From Linepithema humile (taxonomy: Eukaryota; Arthropoda; Insecta; Hymenoptera; Formicidae), in assembly GCF_040581485.1 (NCBI RefSeq), contig NC_090134.1, positions 19,211,501-19,275,500 of the forward strand: DNA of 64,000 nucleotides, written 5' to 3'. A program made the position numbers and the translations under genes. Positions 1-14,500 of this stretch are shown here, one piece after another (the first letter of the stretch is position 1; every line of letters starts with the position of its first letter). The notes under the pieces are model-generated. The model was not told where the DNA came from. It did no database searches and worked only from the letters and a program-made list of their open reading frames with translations.

Positions 1-1750
1 GCAGTCATCTGTGTTCATCGAACGATAATAGAATATAATCGGAATGCGGCGGCCGCCGTAGCGACGAGATGAGGATGGCGGTTATTCCTCCGTGTGATAC
101 GGCATCTCAGGCTTTACGATAGTCGTAGTCGGCTATCTGCAATAGTCGTTAAGCTCGTTAACGTGAAATAATGTTTACAATTGCGAAGATAATAATCTAT
201 CTCGTTTGAAAACATACGCTGACGTACTTGTAACGATGACTTTGTACAATTATCACTATTTTTCCCTCGATTTTTTTTCATCGCTATGCTTTGTACGCGC
301 ACGAGCTATTTTTTTGGAGCAAACTGTAATTTACACTGTAATTCTGTATTTACTCTTCACGTTTTTCGGGAAGCCGCAAATGTTTCAAATCAAAGCTGAA
401 CGATAGCCAAACGATTATCTAGACGTAATAAAGAGTACCTGTCGTGCTTTGAATGTGAAAAAGAGTAGAGACGATTGTACTGCTGAAAAGTGGTGCACAC
501 AATAACGTCGATTGTCAGCCATTAAGTGTGGCTGGATTGTCCGTTTGTTTCGCGATCAGCCAATGTGACGTCACTTTTTCCTCACGAAAGGCTCGTTATA
601 CAGGCAAACTTACTGCAGTTTTTTCTGCACTACTTTCTCTTGTGAAACCGATAATAAATCGATTTTTACCGCGTACAAATATTGCGCAATGTAATAACAT
701 TGATTCAAATATCATGCGTGAAAATTGTCAAGGTATAAAATTCAGGCTGAGATTTATTCTTTTCAATATTTAACATTCTATTCAATATTTAGAATGAAAT
801 GATACATATTACTAATTTATATATTATTCGATATTTAAAGTGTTATCGCCGGGAATCGTGCTTTCAGCGATTATATTAAATAACGCGATATGGAGAGATA
901 CCAATAAATTCAAAAAATGTGTCAGTATTTAAAAACTCAATCATATCATCAATTTGTTATAAAAATATACGAGAAAAATGAATGGAATCAAATGTAACGT
1001 GAATTAAAATATTTTATTAATTCCTCGATTCTTGAACTCTCAAAAACCCGCTAAACGATTGTGTTATTTTGATTGAATTTGCGATTTAATAGAGAAATAA
1101 ATAATGGAAAAATTTTTATCCACGGCGTGTGAACAATGATGCAATGTTTATACAGATCGTCTTAAGTGCAGGAGTTGCGCCGAGAAAATTTATTTGATAT
1201 CACCCTCCAGTCTCGCGCAGAATAATTCTCTCATGCTACAAAGTGTAGACTAGCAGTTACACAATCCGCGCCCCTGGCACGCCGTCGCTTGTCTTCCTTA
1301 AGGACCCTCCCTTCAGAAATCAAATCACTTTTATATCATCATGAATCCTAAAGCGAATAAAACTTTTACTGCCGGCATAAACTCTCTCGTCGTACGACAA
1401 TTGCTGTATTCAGTTAACGTTTTGATATTAAGTTATCCGCACCAATCACACGGTGAACATAAGTAAACTGGTTGTAAACGGCACCGCGCATATCCGGCTT
1501 TATGACGTATAATTCTTTGCTTTATGCACGCCGTTGTTTTATGCGCGAAATGAAATAAATATAGCATTATCGGTAATCAGAGTGCTCAACGCGCACATAC
1601 ATGTTAAGCGAATGCTTTGTTCCTGTTCTTATTATGATTAAACCAAGAAACAATGGTTATTCTCAGGTCCGTATGTATTGCACATGCGGGCGAAGCCAAA
1701 CTATAATTTAATTAAATTTATCATTCTGTAAATGTGCTGTATTTTTTCAG
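1..1750. other. non-coding flank or intron before the 1751 exon
   Basis: No convincing exon is visible here. The open frames are short and have no recognisable protein features. The right end carries a pyrimidine-rich acceptor (TTTTTTCAG ending at 1750), so the stretch is probably, at least in part, the last intron of the gene that ends in the 1751 exon. Confidence 0.4.
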
Positions 1751-1824
1751 GCTTAAAATATCTCGACGAATTGCCGGAAGATCCGAGCTACGAAGGCGGC
1801 ATTACGTTCTCTCCGAATCTTTGA
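1751..1824 (+). CDS. probable terminal coding exon of an unidentified gene
   Basis: A strong acceptor (ATTTTTTCAG, 1741-1750) is followed by two carry-over bases and an open frame encoding LKYLDELPEDPSYEGG then ITFSPNL, ending in TGA at 1822-1824. The third-position G/C richness and acidic, Pro/Gly-containing sequence look like real coding sequence. An excellent donor (CTG|GTAAGT, intron from 1908) follows in the presumed 3' UTR, so the exon probably runs 1751-1907, with the 3' UTR continuing in another exon. The other two frames are closed by 1755 and by about 1835, so the exon cannot be coding throughout. I do not recognise the protein family. The upstream exons lie outside the window or in sequence I could not resolve. 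It could also be a non-coding transcript exon. Confidence 0.45.
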
Positions 1825-3567
1825 GACCGTCGTGACGATCTTAATTCCGCGGCGGATTTCGGAAGTTCCTTCTAAGCCTCCGTCTGGAAATTGTGTACAA
1901 TAGGCTGGTAAGTCCTAAAAGACTTTAGTATTATCTATGAAACTTAAAGCGAAGTAGAGCTCGTTATATTCCCGCAAATTATGTCGATCTATTATATCGA
2001 ATATTCAGCGCGGACAATCATTCAGACAATAGAATTCAATAATTAACTTGACAAATTAACGGGCGATAATGAGCGCTAATTAGAACGAAGTCGCTGCGAT
2101 AACATTACGAAGTAATGTACATGGATACGCATCAATACAGAAATTCTATTGATAATTCATTGGTTAATATGCACCTTATAGTAATGCACTGTATCCCATA
2201 ACATGTTATATTTGCATGTGCGACACGAATCGGTAATATTCATCATTACTACGCCATCGATACACGTTCGATTGACGCTTCGGTATTCACTATTGCCTTG
2301 CATTGGTCAGCGACATTGGTGCTCATTTACTATTTGGAAATGCATTTCCAATATATTGCTGTACGTTTGATTAATACGCTTCTCGTGTACGAGAAGTCTC
2401 ATTAAACAAACGTACGTTATTAGAATGAGCGGTTTATTATACTTCGACTGAAAACGTTAAATTAAAAAAATTAATCTTTCTCTATTGGAATAAAAATGTG
2501 GAATATAATATATACGCGTTTGTCGTTCTAATTAATTATATAATCGCAACGTGAAGGCCTATGATATCATATAATATTTTGCACAATACTAATTATTAAT
2601 CCGTTGAACAATGATAAACTTATCGGCTCGATATATTTATAATCTTCTAACAAAGACTTTAAACAAACGTGAAGAAAAGATTTAATAAGAGCCATAGAAT
2701 TTCAAATTACGTTTTATTATAAATGAAATTCGACGTAAAGCCGGAGAACCATTGTGTTGAAAGATAATCTGCATTTGAATAATGGGAATTTTGCTGTATT
2801 TAATCGTTTACGCATTTTTAATCGACCGTGGAGAGGAAAGAACGGGGATTAAATCCATCGTGAATCGAAGACGGGCATAATCCGATTTGAACGCAATAAA
2901 ATCTACCTCGGTTAAGACTCGAGTGCTGCGGATTCTCTACGCTCCCTGGGAACTGGGTTAGGCTAGGTACGCGGGTTACGTCGACTCCCAGGGGAGAAGT
3001 CGGGGATTCAGAGAGAGAGCCGGGCCGACGACGGTGGTCGGAGATGGATTTTCCCGGGGTCGTACAAAGAGTTTTTTAACCCGCTCTCAAGTTTTCCGAC
3101 GAGTCTGATCCCTCTCTGTCTTTCGGCGCGCGACGCGCCGCGCGCGTCCGGCAACGGTAAATTTTTCCCTCCGGCGCCATAATCGCGCGGCGGGGATTAC
3201 CGAAACCGGTGATAACGGCAAATTGCTGGAATGTACGAGGGCGGGCTAATGAACGTAACGTGTACGCCGTTACAACCCCGGATGGTTCGTACAACGCCGC
3301 TGCTCGAGGGGAAGTCGATCAATAATTGATCTACTCAAGAAGTGCTCTTCGTAATTCCACTTGTCGGCGAAGCCTATCCTTGACGCGTTCTCGTCGCAGC
3401 TTGAGGTCAATCGAGGAAATGCCAGTATCATATTGAATTACCGATTATCAAATGAACTACCTCCCGAATTATGGAGATACTTGCAATATTTATCTTGTCG
3501 AGTAATTCAAATACAATTTAATTACTGTATGTTAATAATATTCTGTATTGTTCTTGCAAATCGAGAG

Positions 3568-3591
3568 GAGAGAGAGAGAGAGAGAGAGAGA
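3568..3591. repeat. (GA)12 microsatellite
   Basis: An uninterrupted alternating GA run of 24 bp. A second GA run lies about 190 bp downstream. Confidence 0.95.
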
Positions 3592-3782
3592 CCGTGTATA
3601 CATTTATTTCGCATTTATGTTTTAATTATGTTAATATATTATTCTCCTTTTAAAACAAATGCGTTTAACATAAATAATGTTACAAATTTATTTGATATTA
3701 TCTTTGTTTTATAGTGGCACATTAAATTATGAAATTATTTAAATTTAATCACAATTATATCTTTTTCTTTTTTGCTTGGGGA

Positions 3783-3804
3783 AGAGAGAGAGAGAGAGAG
3801 AGAG
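3783..3804. repeat. (AG)11 microsatellite
   Basis: An uninterrupted AG run, the second of a pair in the same AT-rich block. Confidence 0.95.
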
Positions 3805-5536
3805 GGAAAAAAAAGATGTAAATACCTATTGTTATTTTAATATATATATTTCCTTTTTTTCTGCTAAAGATTTTTTATCAAAAAAACTTGCCTTTTTAAT
3901 TTAAATATGCGGAAAAGATAAAAATTTGCATATTACCTATTCAGGAAACGTTCCGCGGAAACACTAGTCCGAGGAATTCTTCTTCGATGAAAAATCTCTA
4001 ATGACTCGAGTCGTTAATTGTTCCGACTTGGAAAAAAAAAAAACAATCGGTATCGGCTGGGCCAGTAGAACGAGTCGCGCCTAGTCAGACAAAGAGACAG
4101 CGCTCCGCGAAATTACATTACGCGCAATATCGGACTGTCTTGGATCGATCGTGACATTTGCATGGAAGCCGTCTATATCGGACAAACAACAATTTTATGA
4201 CGGTAATCGTCTCAGTCGAATGACTAACGACGGTACTCGTTTCCAGACGCGATTAATTTGGATGGCAGCCTTAATCGATTCCGTGAACAAAATACCATAA
4301 AACATTCGCGATGAGTTTAGTAATATTAAACGGCAATTCGTATAATAATACCGGCCTGTAATTATTGATATACGGATTGATTTACAACGCATGATAGTTG
4401 TCGAACTCGTAATACTTTTAGCAGATTCGACGAAAGATGACCAAATTATTTACGACGCCGCAATTAAAACTATATGAACATTGTGACGCTTCTCCACGTT
4501 AATAGCGTAGTAAATGAATATTTTAAACATTATCAAAAATGAATTTATCTCGCACGACAACTTATGGAGCAAATATGTAAACCAGTTCAGTGTAGAAAGT
4601 TATCGATTGACCATCGCAAGTTTTATCATCTCACGTGTTGTCACGATTTAATTATGTTTATCAGTTATTCTATTTCGCTGTGCAATATTAATTTCGTTAT
4701 TGCGTGTTTGCCGTTAATTCACACCGAAAACTTCACATCACGCAACGTATCTCGCAGCCGGGGTGTATGTGACAAAAAGCGCTCGAACGGATCACCAGTC
4801 CATATATGCGGCCCGCGTGCTCGCTGAGGAATCCGCATTCCGGCGGCATAATAATGGAACCGCATAATTGCGTGTTTAGCGTCTCGTCATGAGGTCCAGT
4901 CCCGTAGGAGCGGCGCGAGTACGGCACTGCATCGCACTATTTCACAATGATAAATTGACAGCCGACGCATATACGCACCAATGGGAGCGATCGCGCGCGC
5001 AAAATGAAATGCCTCTACTCCCAGTTTGCGTCCGTGCAACGCATCAATATGTAAGCACATCGAATATCATAAAAAGAAGATATCAGCATTAATATTACAA
5101 TTTTGATAGCTGATAACAATTTTTTATGCTCATACATTGATTACAAAATACGAAGAAAAAATAAAGAGAACGTAACGTGGTTATAATAAAAGAAATTGAT
5201 AAATAGCTGCAAATATAAATTGAACTAATTGATTTTGTATAAATTTAAGCAATGTTCTACAGATGTTTAAAAAATAATTTTAAGAAAGGCAATGAAAAGA
5301 AGAGGGATTTCTCGTACAATTAAGAGAATTGTCTCACAATTCGGAAAAGAATAAATTCTGCATTAGAAAAAAAAAACGCTATTTTTGACGTATTTAAATT
5401 GTTGCGTTTCTGACTAGTATGCAAAACCCGATCGACGAGCGTAATGTGATTTAGTATCACTCTCGTGTACATACGAACGTCACACGAAGGTAAATACACG
5501 AATATTCCATGTGCGTTTGCACGATGCGATGAATTC

Positions 5537-5560
5537 GCGAGCGAGCGAGCGAGCGAGCGA
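5537..5560. repeat. (GCGA)6 tetranucleotide repeat
   Basis: Six perfect GCGA units inside a CpG-rich block. A CA run (5719-5730) and a GC-alternating run (5735-5754) follow about 160 bp later. Confidence 0.95.
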
Positions 5561-7380
5561 ACGCGACGGACGCGAAAAAGTTGAACGCGGAAACGATAGG
5601 ACAAATTAGTCTAATAGACAAAAAACGCGGAACTCGCACTAGAATCAATTAGTTGCGCACGAATGACGCGCGTTTTCCCTCTCAATCGTGCGGTACACGC
5701 TATCGTCCTTTCTGGCGTGCACACACACACTCACGCGCGCGCGCACGCGTGCGCAATGCTATATACGTGCGTGTTTGTCTTTGACAAACGCGCGACGATG
5801 GAAAACAGTGGCGCGTGACGAGGTCAAGTACATCGAAGCGAGCCAAAGAGTGGATAACATCGGCGCACTGCAGTTCGGACCGCACCATTGTGTTGCAAAT
5901 TGCAAACGCGGATGCGACGCGACGCACGACGACGCACCGCTGTGCCGCTGTTCTCCGGAACGATTTGTTTATGAATGCTCCTTCGCCGCGTTCATACATA
6001 TTTATCCCGCGACGACATTGATGCGTCCGCGCCCGATCGCCTGTAACTAATTTGATAAATCGACGATATCGCGTCGCAAAGATGTTTTAATGCGAGGTGA
6101 CATGACGAGAAATTAACAGCTTTTCGGCGGAAAAATGCGCTCGCGTCGCGCGCGCGGTCAACCTATCGATCGGTCCTAGACTTTTTTTTGTGTGAAAAAT
6201 TGATGAAGTAGCGAGCGCAATTCGGAGCGATTAACTCCACCGAGGCTTGATTGCCATCGCTCTTCGATCGCACGCAGGCCACACGGCTGAGTACACATTG
6301 TGTGTGCTGCGGGGCTCGTTTAGTTGCCTTAACACCCCCGATGTAGAAAAATTCATGATGAATAGCTTCCGCTTCGGCAATATTTGAGGCTTTTGATAAT
6401 ACTATCGGAATTTCCGAGAGAATTTCCGCGCGGTTGGAATATACCGTTCGTTTGAATTTCGTTAAGAAAGTGTATTTTTTTTTTTAATCGGGCTTTATTA
6501 ATAATAGAGAGCAAACGATTATTGCATAAGTATTCATGAATTTTGTATACATTTTTTTAAAGAGGATTGGGTGATGGAAATACATTTCAACTTGAGGTAT
6601 GAATATGTTTCAAATATTGCAACGTTTTGTTATATAACGGAAAAAATAAAATTCCAGCAAAAAATATTTTATTTCAAAATTTATATTTTTATTTCAAATT
6701 GCTTTTAAAACTAACATTTATCAAAATTTATCGGCAAATTTATTTAAGCGACAAAAATACGAATATTTTTCAATTAATTATTGCGCAATTTCACAATATT
6801 GCAGCGCATGCAATCCGCTAACTTGCTGCATATTCGACTGACAATTGCCTTTGCAACGCAATTCTGTTGAAATTAACTTTGATTATGCGCCTCGTGCCGT
6901 GATTACGGGGATATCTCTGTCGTTAATACAGACAAGTGCTGGCGTAACAACCACGTCTCCCCTTTGAGAACTGCGCCCCTTGATCTTCGATGCGGTCAAG
7001 TCGACTAAGTTTCAGCCCCGTCCTCATTTAAATATCCACTGCGCGCAAACTGTCCGCAATCTCCCGGCATGGGATTTCACGATCGAGTAATCGGAGTCCG
7101 GGAACTTCGGCGTGAGAACCGCGACCGCTATAGAATTCACGTGCGATCGAATCCGTGTCCGTGAGTTGTCGGGACTAAGAGCCGAGTATCTACCGCGAAT
7201 GGAAGCGGACCGTGAGTGTCGGGCTCTTTCGGGATACAGCCACCGCGCGTTTAAATAGCGAAACAGCGAAGTTTGAAAGATCAAGACTCAAGAACCCATC
7301 TGCAAATTAATTAATTGATTCAATTTCAATCAGTTAGCGCGATACGCAAATATAAACAGGTGCATAGCAACGCAATTCTA

Positions 7381-7399
7381 TTTTTTTTTTTTTTTTTTT
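7381..7399. repeat. poly-T tract (19 T)
   Basis: A homopolymer run. No terminal repeat or target-site duplication was recognised around it. Confidence 0.9.
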
Positions 7400-10300
7400 A
7401 CTGAAACGAGAAGACAGATTTCAATTTTATGGAAATTATTTTGTTTTTTTGAAAATTAATGGGAACTTCACGCGACATTTTGTACGGAATTCACGGAGCA
7501 TCAAAATTTTCAGCGTTAAAGTGTCATATGTCGCGGCGTAGCCGGGCGTGTTGGCGCTCGACCGTGTTAAAAATATGCACAACGATGCGTTTTCCATAGC
7601 GTTATAAAAGCCGGCGCAGGACACGCTCATAACCGTCGTTCTTCAGGTTTGTAAGGACCACGAGGCCGGCGCATTAATTATCGTACATTGCGCGTACAAA
7701 AGTACGCGTGTACCCGCGGCGGATTCGGTGTAATCTTGTGTAATCGCGCGTATACGCGCGGGATAACGCCAGCCAGTTTCTAGGCCGACATTAGAGTTTA
7801 CTTGGCGTCCATAGCGGCGGCGTGTTACCTGTCCGGAGTTAATTAACTTAATTAATGGATCGGCCACCCTGTCAGAGTTTGCTCGGCGCTGCCCGCCCCG
7901 AGTACGCGACCGAGGCTCGGCAACAAACATCAAAGATAAATCGTCTAAGTTCCGAAGGGAATTATTGAGAAATACACCTCGCGGATAAATAAGCGCAGAG
8001 GGGGATGGGGGGGGGGGAATGTCACCGGGCGGAGTTTTAATTTGTCGCAAGATTACCAGGTTTTGTCGCATCGTTTTCAATTCACCATCGGCATCGGTTC
8101 ACAGAGTTCGAATTTATTTTATTTTACAGTTTGCATCATCTTTATCTCGAGTCGCATAAAAGTCTCGAGAGACGCTATTGTAATTTTGTGAGCAAATAGG
8201 AAAAAGCCGAGCGTGCGAATCAGGGGCCATCCATGATCTTATTTTGACCGTAATTGCCAAGACAAAGAGCTTAAGAACTAGCTCGACTCCGCAACCTTAT
8301 TCTTCTTACGGAAATTGCATCTCTACTCATCCCCGTAGGAAACATCTCTCGCGCAGGTGGGGAGGGGAGCGAGGGGAGAGGTGCGCGGTTAGTGGATTCA
8401 GAGGATTTTGTCCTTAAGCGTGCCATAAATCGAAAGTTTTCTGCTTGCCGCAATCGTACGCCAAATCGGATTATGAAATTGAATAGTCCTCGATTCCTGG
8501 AGGAGAGAAGAGGAGGACGGACGAAAGAGAGAAAGTGGTTTACTCACCGATTTCTTCCTTGAAATTCGCGTCTTTCGTAAGTTCAGTCGTTCCTTAAATC
8601 GACGCTTCCGAACGACGGACATGGGTCGTAATAAGCAAATAAATTCACGCTAAATCACAAAGTTCACAGAGCGTCATTTTTTTGCGGAACGGAAAACATC
8701 GCGGTTCGTATTCCTCGCGTAAATTTTGCGTTAAATACGACTCGTTGATTCTCAACTTTATTTGTCCACTATGAAATTTGCATTTCGTTAAACTGACACG
8801 AGGAGCGAGCCCTCGCATTTAACATCATACCCGTGAAAACGATGTAGCCCCGCGTCATCTTTGCGGATAGCCCGCAAAATGAATAGTTGTTATTCGCCAG
8901 ATGTATTCATCATGAAACATGCATGTGACATTCATGACATCCATGTGCAAATTAATTCAGCTGCGCGGAAAACAGGCGAGGGACGTCAAAGAAACCGACT
9001 TGACGCTTGCTCGGGCACAACGCGGATAATAACGTTAATTGCGGAAACGCGCAAAAAAAAAAAAAACTTGGAGACGTCTCTGGGAGAAATGCTATCGCTC
9101 GGAAGGCGTAATTCCCGTCGAGAATTATTTGCCGCCGGATGCGAATCGATAGCCGGCCTAATAGGTCTCTACATGGCGCACATCGCGAATATTGTGCCTG
9201 CGACACTATTACTCTTGCTTGACAGTCGACGTGGAAGTGTTTACCGCGCTCGTGAATTATTTCGCTGTAATATCGCGGCGGTGGCTGCGCCCGGCGCCGT
9301 ATAACTGTTAAAGGAACACAATTAAACTTCGGAAATAAACGGCGGGCGGGGGCCACGGGCCCGCTCAGCGATTATGCAAATATTAGTTTAGTGCCGAAAC
9401 TTCCGTCACGGAGTCGGCACGAAGAGCCCGCGCTCGAATACGCAGCGGAGCAACTTATCGCTGGAAAAACGCTCCGCGTGATAATCGCTATTAAAACTTC
9501 GCGATAAAAGCGCCGGAAAGTCCGGAGAATTGCGGAGCAATCATCTCTGTTATGTTTATCGCGACAGACGTACTTACAAACGGCGCTATCTCGTTACGCA
9601 TAAATATCCTCCGGCGCATTTTCTCGGTCTCGCGAGAATACAATTGATAGCGCGAATGCGAAAGGCAAATGTATCCAATTTTTTCCGAAGAATGAGTCAT
9701 TTGCTTCAAGTTTACCTCGCGATAGCCATTTATTGGTTATATGAGTATAATGTAACATTTAATGTTTGCTGTAAAATAATTTTTTATCTGCTTTTGATAT
9801 ATTAGTAACTTTTATTTGTGAACGGATCCATACAAGCGCATCCGTGTTGTTCATATTTTTAATAAAGCGAATATAACAACTTCGATAAAACATGCCGGAA
9901 TGCGTCGGGCAATTTTAATTTTTTCCCGCTTGAAGAAAAAAATGAATGGTTCACATTCCTCGCACTCAGGCCTTCAATTACGCTCCAAGATCCATTCAGG
10001 AGGCATTCGCGAGGGATCTATTGCGCGACGCCAAAGTAAAGTGATGAATGTCCGCGTCGGATGAGGGGAACCGGAACCGATCGATGCGTGAAACTCATTT
10101 CGGTATTGATTTCCATTTGAAATCGAATGCAGAGCAGCCGGCGCTTATCGAATACCTGCTGTCTTAGGTTCACGCGACTCGGTTATACGAGGGAGACATA
10201 TTTACATAGATTACATCGAAATAAGATGAGCAGCCGGCGCAAGGGCGTTAAGTATTTCCCTTCGGAAATCAACTCGCCGTAATACATGTATACTCGATTT

Positions 10301-11580
10301 TAAAGTTGACATTTCTTTTTTTATGATCTTGCGACGATATCGATTCGATGATAAGTCGTGGGAACAAAACACATTCAAATATCGCTTATCGTCGAAGCGA
10401 AACATCTCGCCGTACCAAAACGCGATCCATTGTTTTCTAATTGCCTACGTCTGAATCTTGAGTAGGATTGGAACACACAAAGCCGCAAAATGAGGATGAA
10501 AGGGGGAGGAAACCGTCTTCCGGAAGTCTCTAAGTACCACTTCTCCGAGCGATCCTTACGCAGATATTACTACGTGCCCGGCATTCCGTACGTCTACGAT
10601 CGCTTAATTGGTCGTTAACTCAACAGTCTCATGATGATGAATGGGCTAGATTGTTAGAGAGTAAGGAAAGTTCCGTGCTAAGGTTGAAAGCCGCTCCGGC
10701 AGGATATTTTGATGAAGGAGCCCGAAATTCACCCGAGTAATCCGAAGAAACGCCTAGCTCGACAATCTCGTCTGTAGCGAACTTGGGCGCGGCACGTCTG
10801 TTTTCTCGCGTCGAGAATCCGAACGCGATGCGCTCGCGGCGTTTTTTTCCCCCGCCGTCGGCTTCGTAATCGAATTAGTAGATCCTCCTGTGACTCGCGA
10901 TAAGATAAGGCCTTATCGATGGGGCAAGCCGGAACGGAAGGCAGGGAATAGATCTGATTAAATAAACGTGTGCGGGTTACGCGCTCGCAAAGTTGACCGG
11001 GCGAAACTCGCTAATACCCGAATTTCCATCGACACGCCGAGTTCCGTAATGCGTCTGGTTGTAACCGAGAGGCACTGGTTTCAACTTAAATACGCGCTTG
11101 TAACGCCAGATCAATGACCGTAAAAGCCGAGAGCACGTTAGGGATTAGGACAATTTTGCGATCCCTCGTTGAAGCACGACAAAGTTGCGACACAGGCTAG
11201 CAGTGACGGAAATCGGATGTATTCGGAAGTAATCTCTCGAATGATCGGTTAAACATGTAAACAACGATTTCTGTCGCGATAGCGGTGATATTGGAAAAAT
11301 ATTTATCTAACATATAAAATATTGGATTATGGAGATTTCGTGTTTCTTTAAGATTGAGTTTCCTCGCATACACGGACAAATTCCGGCTATCGCTTCAACA
11401 TAAATTACAGAGAACTTCGGGATTATAGCCTGCCAGTTGTGTACAATTCCGATTTTATATGCTCCCTTGTTCCACGTCGAGCGCTGCGTTGTTAGGAGTT
11501 TCTGCAGTGCTCTTACGAGAAACAGCGTAGGCAGCACGATTCTCGTTTGCACAGTACTCCAGCGGACTAAATCGAAACGA

Positions 11581-14500
11581 AAACGATGCAGCCGACATTA
11601 ATGCAAACACCATCGGAGAGAAGAGTCGTCGGGAAATGGGGATCGTCGCGGATCAGGCATCGCGATGAGGAACGCCGAGGCCGAGAAACGAGGTATGACG
11701 CCGCGGAGGAATACGCTGATTGTTATTTATGGTGGACGGATTCGCGTCTAGTCACGGCGATATTTCAGGCAAAGTGACGTCCGGGCGGTGCGGCGCGCGC
11801 GTGAAAAGTGGCAGCGCTTCTCTGTCCCTCTCCTTCCTTCCACCGAATACTTCGGTCTACCTCTCCACCCTCCCTTTCGTCGAAGGTGGCTGCGCCTAAC
11901 ACCTTCCCGCCCCCGCGGGGCCGATTACATCGATCGCTTTATGATAGCAGCCTTGTTACAGAGCCTCGGAGGAATAACTAGAAGGGCCGGTATAAAACCG
12001 GCTCTCCCTCTCCCCCCCCCCTGCGTTCGCTTTCTCGACTGCCGGATGTGGGTATACTCCTCGTCGAGGAGTACCTCGCGAGAGAGCCTCTCCCGGGGCC
12101 GATATACAGGGTGCCGCGTAAATCGCAGGAGCGGCGGAGCCGTATTTTTCTTCCGGCGCCGGCTGGATTTTCGCGCCTCGTAACGGAATCGCTCGCTCCC
12201 GCTCTCGGCTCTCGATTTCGAGGAGAGTCAGTTTATTCCTGGCACTCTTATGGAGAGAGATACTGGCTCGTCGATCACGTCTGAATGATACAGTAGTAGC
12301 TCGCACCAATCACATACCGGCTTTAAGCAAGAGAATAGATTCGAGGCAGACAGAATGGGGAATCTGAAATGGATCCGATAGCTTCGGCAGCTTTGATTAA
12401 CAAGCGCGTTTAACGTAATTTTATCTCAAATATGACGATCAACATTTTACTCGATAACGCAGTCCGCTTATTTGGATGTGTGATAAGCGATACAACTACG
12501 TCGAACGCGATTTATCCGGGATACGTTATGCAGCGTTCTCCGTAACGTCCCAACCGATATCAAGGGGCATTAAGCAAGTTTCGAAATTGGTTAGATAGTT
12601 ATTGGTCACCGAGTAGCGGCTGCTGGAGCGTCTCCGAGTTCGCTCTACGGTTGTATGAAATATTGTTAGCGCGCCGTTCATCGATCGCGCTTTATTCGGT
12701 CGGGCGGACACGCTCTCAGAATTTTCGTTGCGGATGTTTTCCACGCGCCCGAAGAACGAGGAGAGCCGAACGTAACGCAAGAATGATTAAGCAATTTCAT
12801 TCTACTTGCACTACCATAGAAACCCCCCGGCGCTCTCGTGTCGATGTACCATTCGCCGTGAGTTTTCTTACTTCCTGGATATAACTAATATCTCCCGGCG
12901 GTCTTGTTCCCGCTCGAAGCACATAAACCTCGACGTCTCGCTCGATACAGCCGATTGTTGCCGGCAAAACGCGGAGATATGAGATGTCAATACAATTTGA
13001 TTCTCCCTTTGATGCGTCGTCTGAATAATCTTGCTGCGTGAAATGATCTTGAAACATACGACACGTTTGCGTGAATCGATTAGAATTTATTGCACACATA
13101 AATAAACATAGATATCGCCTTCCCGTTTTCTGTCAATCCAAGTGTCGCATTAATATTAATATCCATTATAGTTGTTGCCTAGCGGGACGCATTACATCGA
13201 TCATTTTGCGGAACTTAGCTTGTTGTGGGGTCCCCGAGGAGCCCTTAATGCACATCACGTTGCACGTTTCGTTGTACGTCGAATGTGTATACGCGTATAC
13301 ATCCTAGTTAGTTACCCTCTGACCTCTTTTACGCAAACATATAGGCAGGCACCTTAACGATCATTTACATATCCATTTACATATATCCCACTGTTACAGC
13401 AATTTCGCACATCGCGCCGTCTGAGTAATTCCATTTCGGACGGATCTCCGCGTATACAATGCCGCGTCCTCGCATAATTACCGTCTTAGGAAAGCTACTG
13501 AAAGCTCGAGGCGCGAGTCCTTCGGTGCGCGTAATCGCATACCATTTAGCGAAATTATCGAATTAATCCGTGCGATCGGTCAGTTGACCGATCACTGCGA
13601 AAGCGGGATGTGCAGTCTCTGTTTGCACTTGAAAATTTTTAAATTAATAAAAAAAATTTCTCTCTAAGCTCATCGTCCAGTTTTTAGCCGCGCGAGATCA
13701 TAAAACAATTTTTTCATGAATATTTAAGCATCGAGAACACGGACTCTACGGTTGATTGCGAATTTTCAAGAACCTTTATTTTACCCAGTGACTCGTCCGT
13801 GTCATCCAACGTTATCGCTTTGCATCCGGGATATGCAGCAAACGAAATTTAAGCTCAACAAATTCTTTTAGACAAATATTCCTCTCCACGCGCCAACCTA
13901 AAGCCTCCATCGCGAATGCTTTACACGCCCCAGATTTATGGATGCCGGCCTGTCAACATATAGAAAAAAGAGCCGCTAGAACTGCACGAGATACGCATAT
14001 TTTTTTTCCTTCTTTTTTTTTTTTGTCGAAATAGAAGTACGATGCTTTTAGTATTACAAACAATGCATCGCAGCACAACATTTTGCACGTCGTAAATTCA
14101 TAGATATCATCCTATCGCGCGAGAAAAAAAATTGGTATTAAATGTTTTTCGAGTCTTCCTCCCTGCTTATTTTTTACGAGGGTTTTTATCTGGGTTTTTT
14201 GGGCTCATTTTCGTGTCTTTTGCCCGATTTTGATGTATCCGGCGAAACGCTATTCACCGTGAGCAGAAAATGTAAGTCCCCTTTGTGACTCTTTTCTCTC
14301 CACGCGATGTTAAAAAACCTGCCGCGAGCAGGCTTCGAGATATTATTATTCCAAATCGATTAAGGGCGACACATTAATCATACCGACGAAGCGGATGGTA
14401 AAGTGCGTGCCTCATGAATGATATATAACTATTTTTCGCCCACGTCGCGAACGCACGCACCAATAAGAACGCAGAATTACCCTCAGCCGATAGCGAAAAA

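Larger units (their letters stand above)
1908..11580. other. long non-coding stretch, AT-rich and CpG-rich blocks
   Basis: No exon or RNA gene could be supported. The stretch alternates AT-rich blocks (2.5-2.8, 5.1-5.4, 6.5-6.8 kb) with CpG-rich, stop-poor blocks (2.9-3.3, 5.5-6.3, 7.0-8.1, 8.9-9.5 kb), where chance open frames reach about 147 codons. None of these has recognisable domains or good splice sites. It contains the GA, GCGA and T runs listed separately. Confidence 0.5.

Noticed and set aside
7643..8080. 145-codon - strand open frame with a Pro/Ser run
   Set aside because: The Pro run comes from a G/C homopolymer near 8010. No domain recognised.
8861..9304. 147-codon + strand open frame
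   Set aside because: CpG-rich stop-poor DNA with a 134-codon frame open on the opposite strand. No recognisable domain or supporting splice or promoter context.
11788..12309. Overlapping open frames on both strands, 117-131 codons
   Set aside because: Low-complexity Arg/Ser/Pro composition in GC-rich DNA, open on both strands, no family resemblance.
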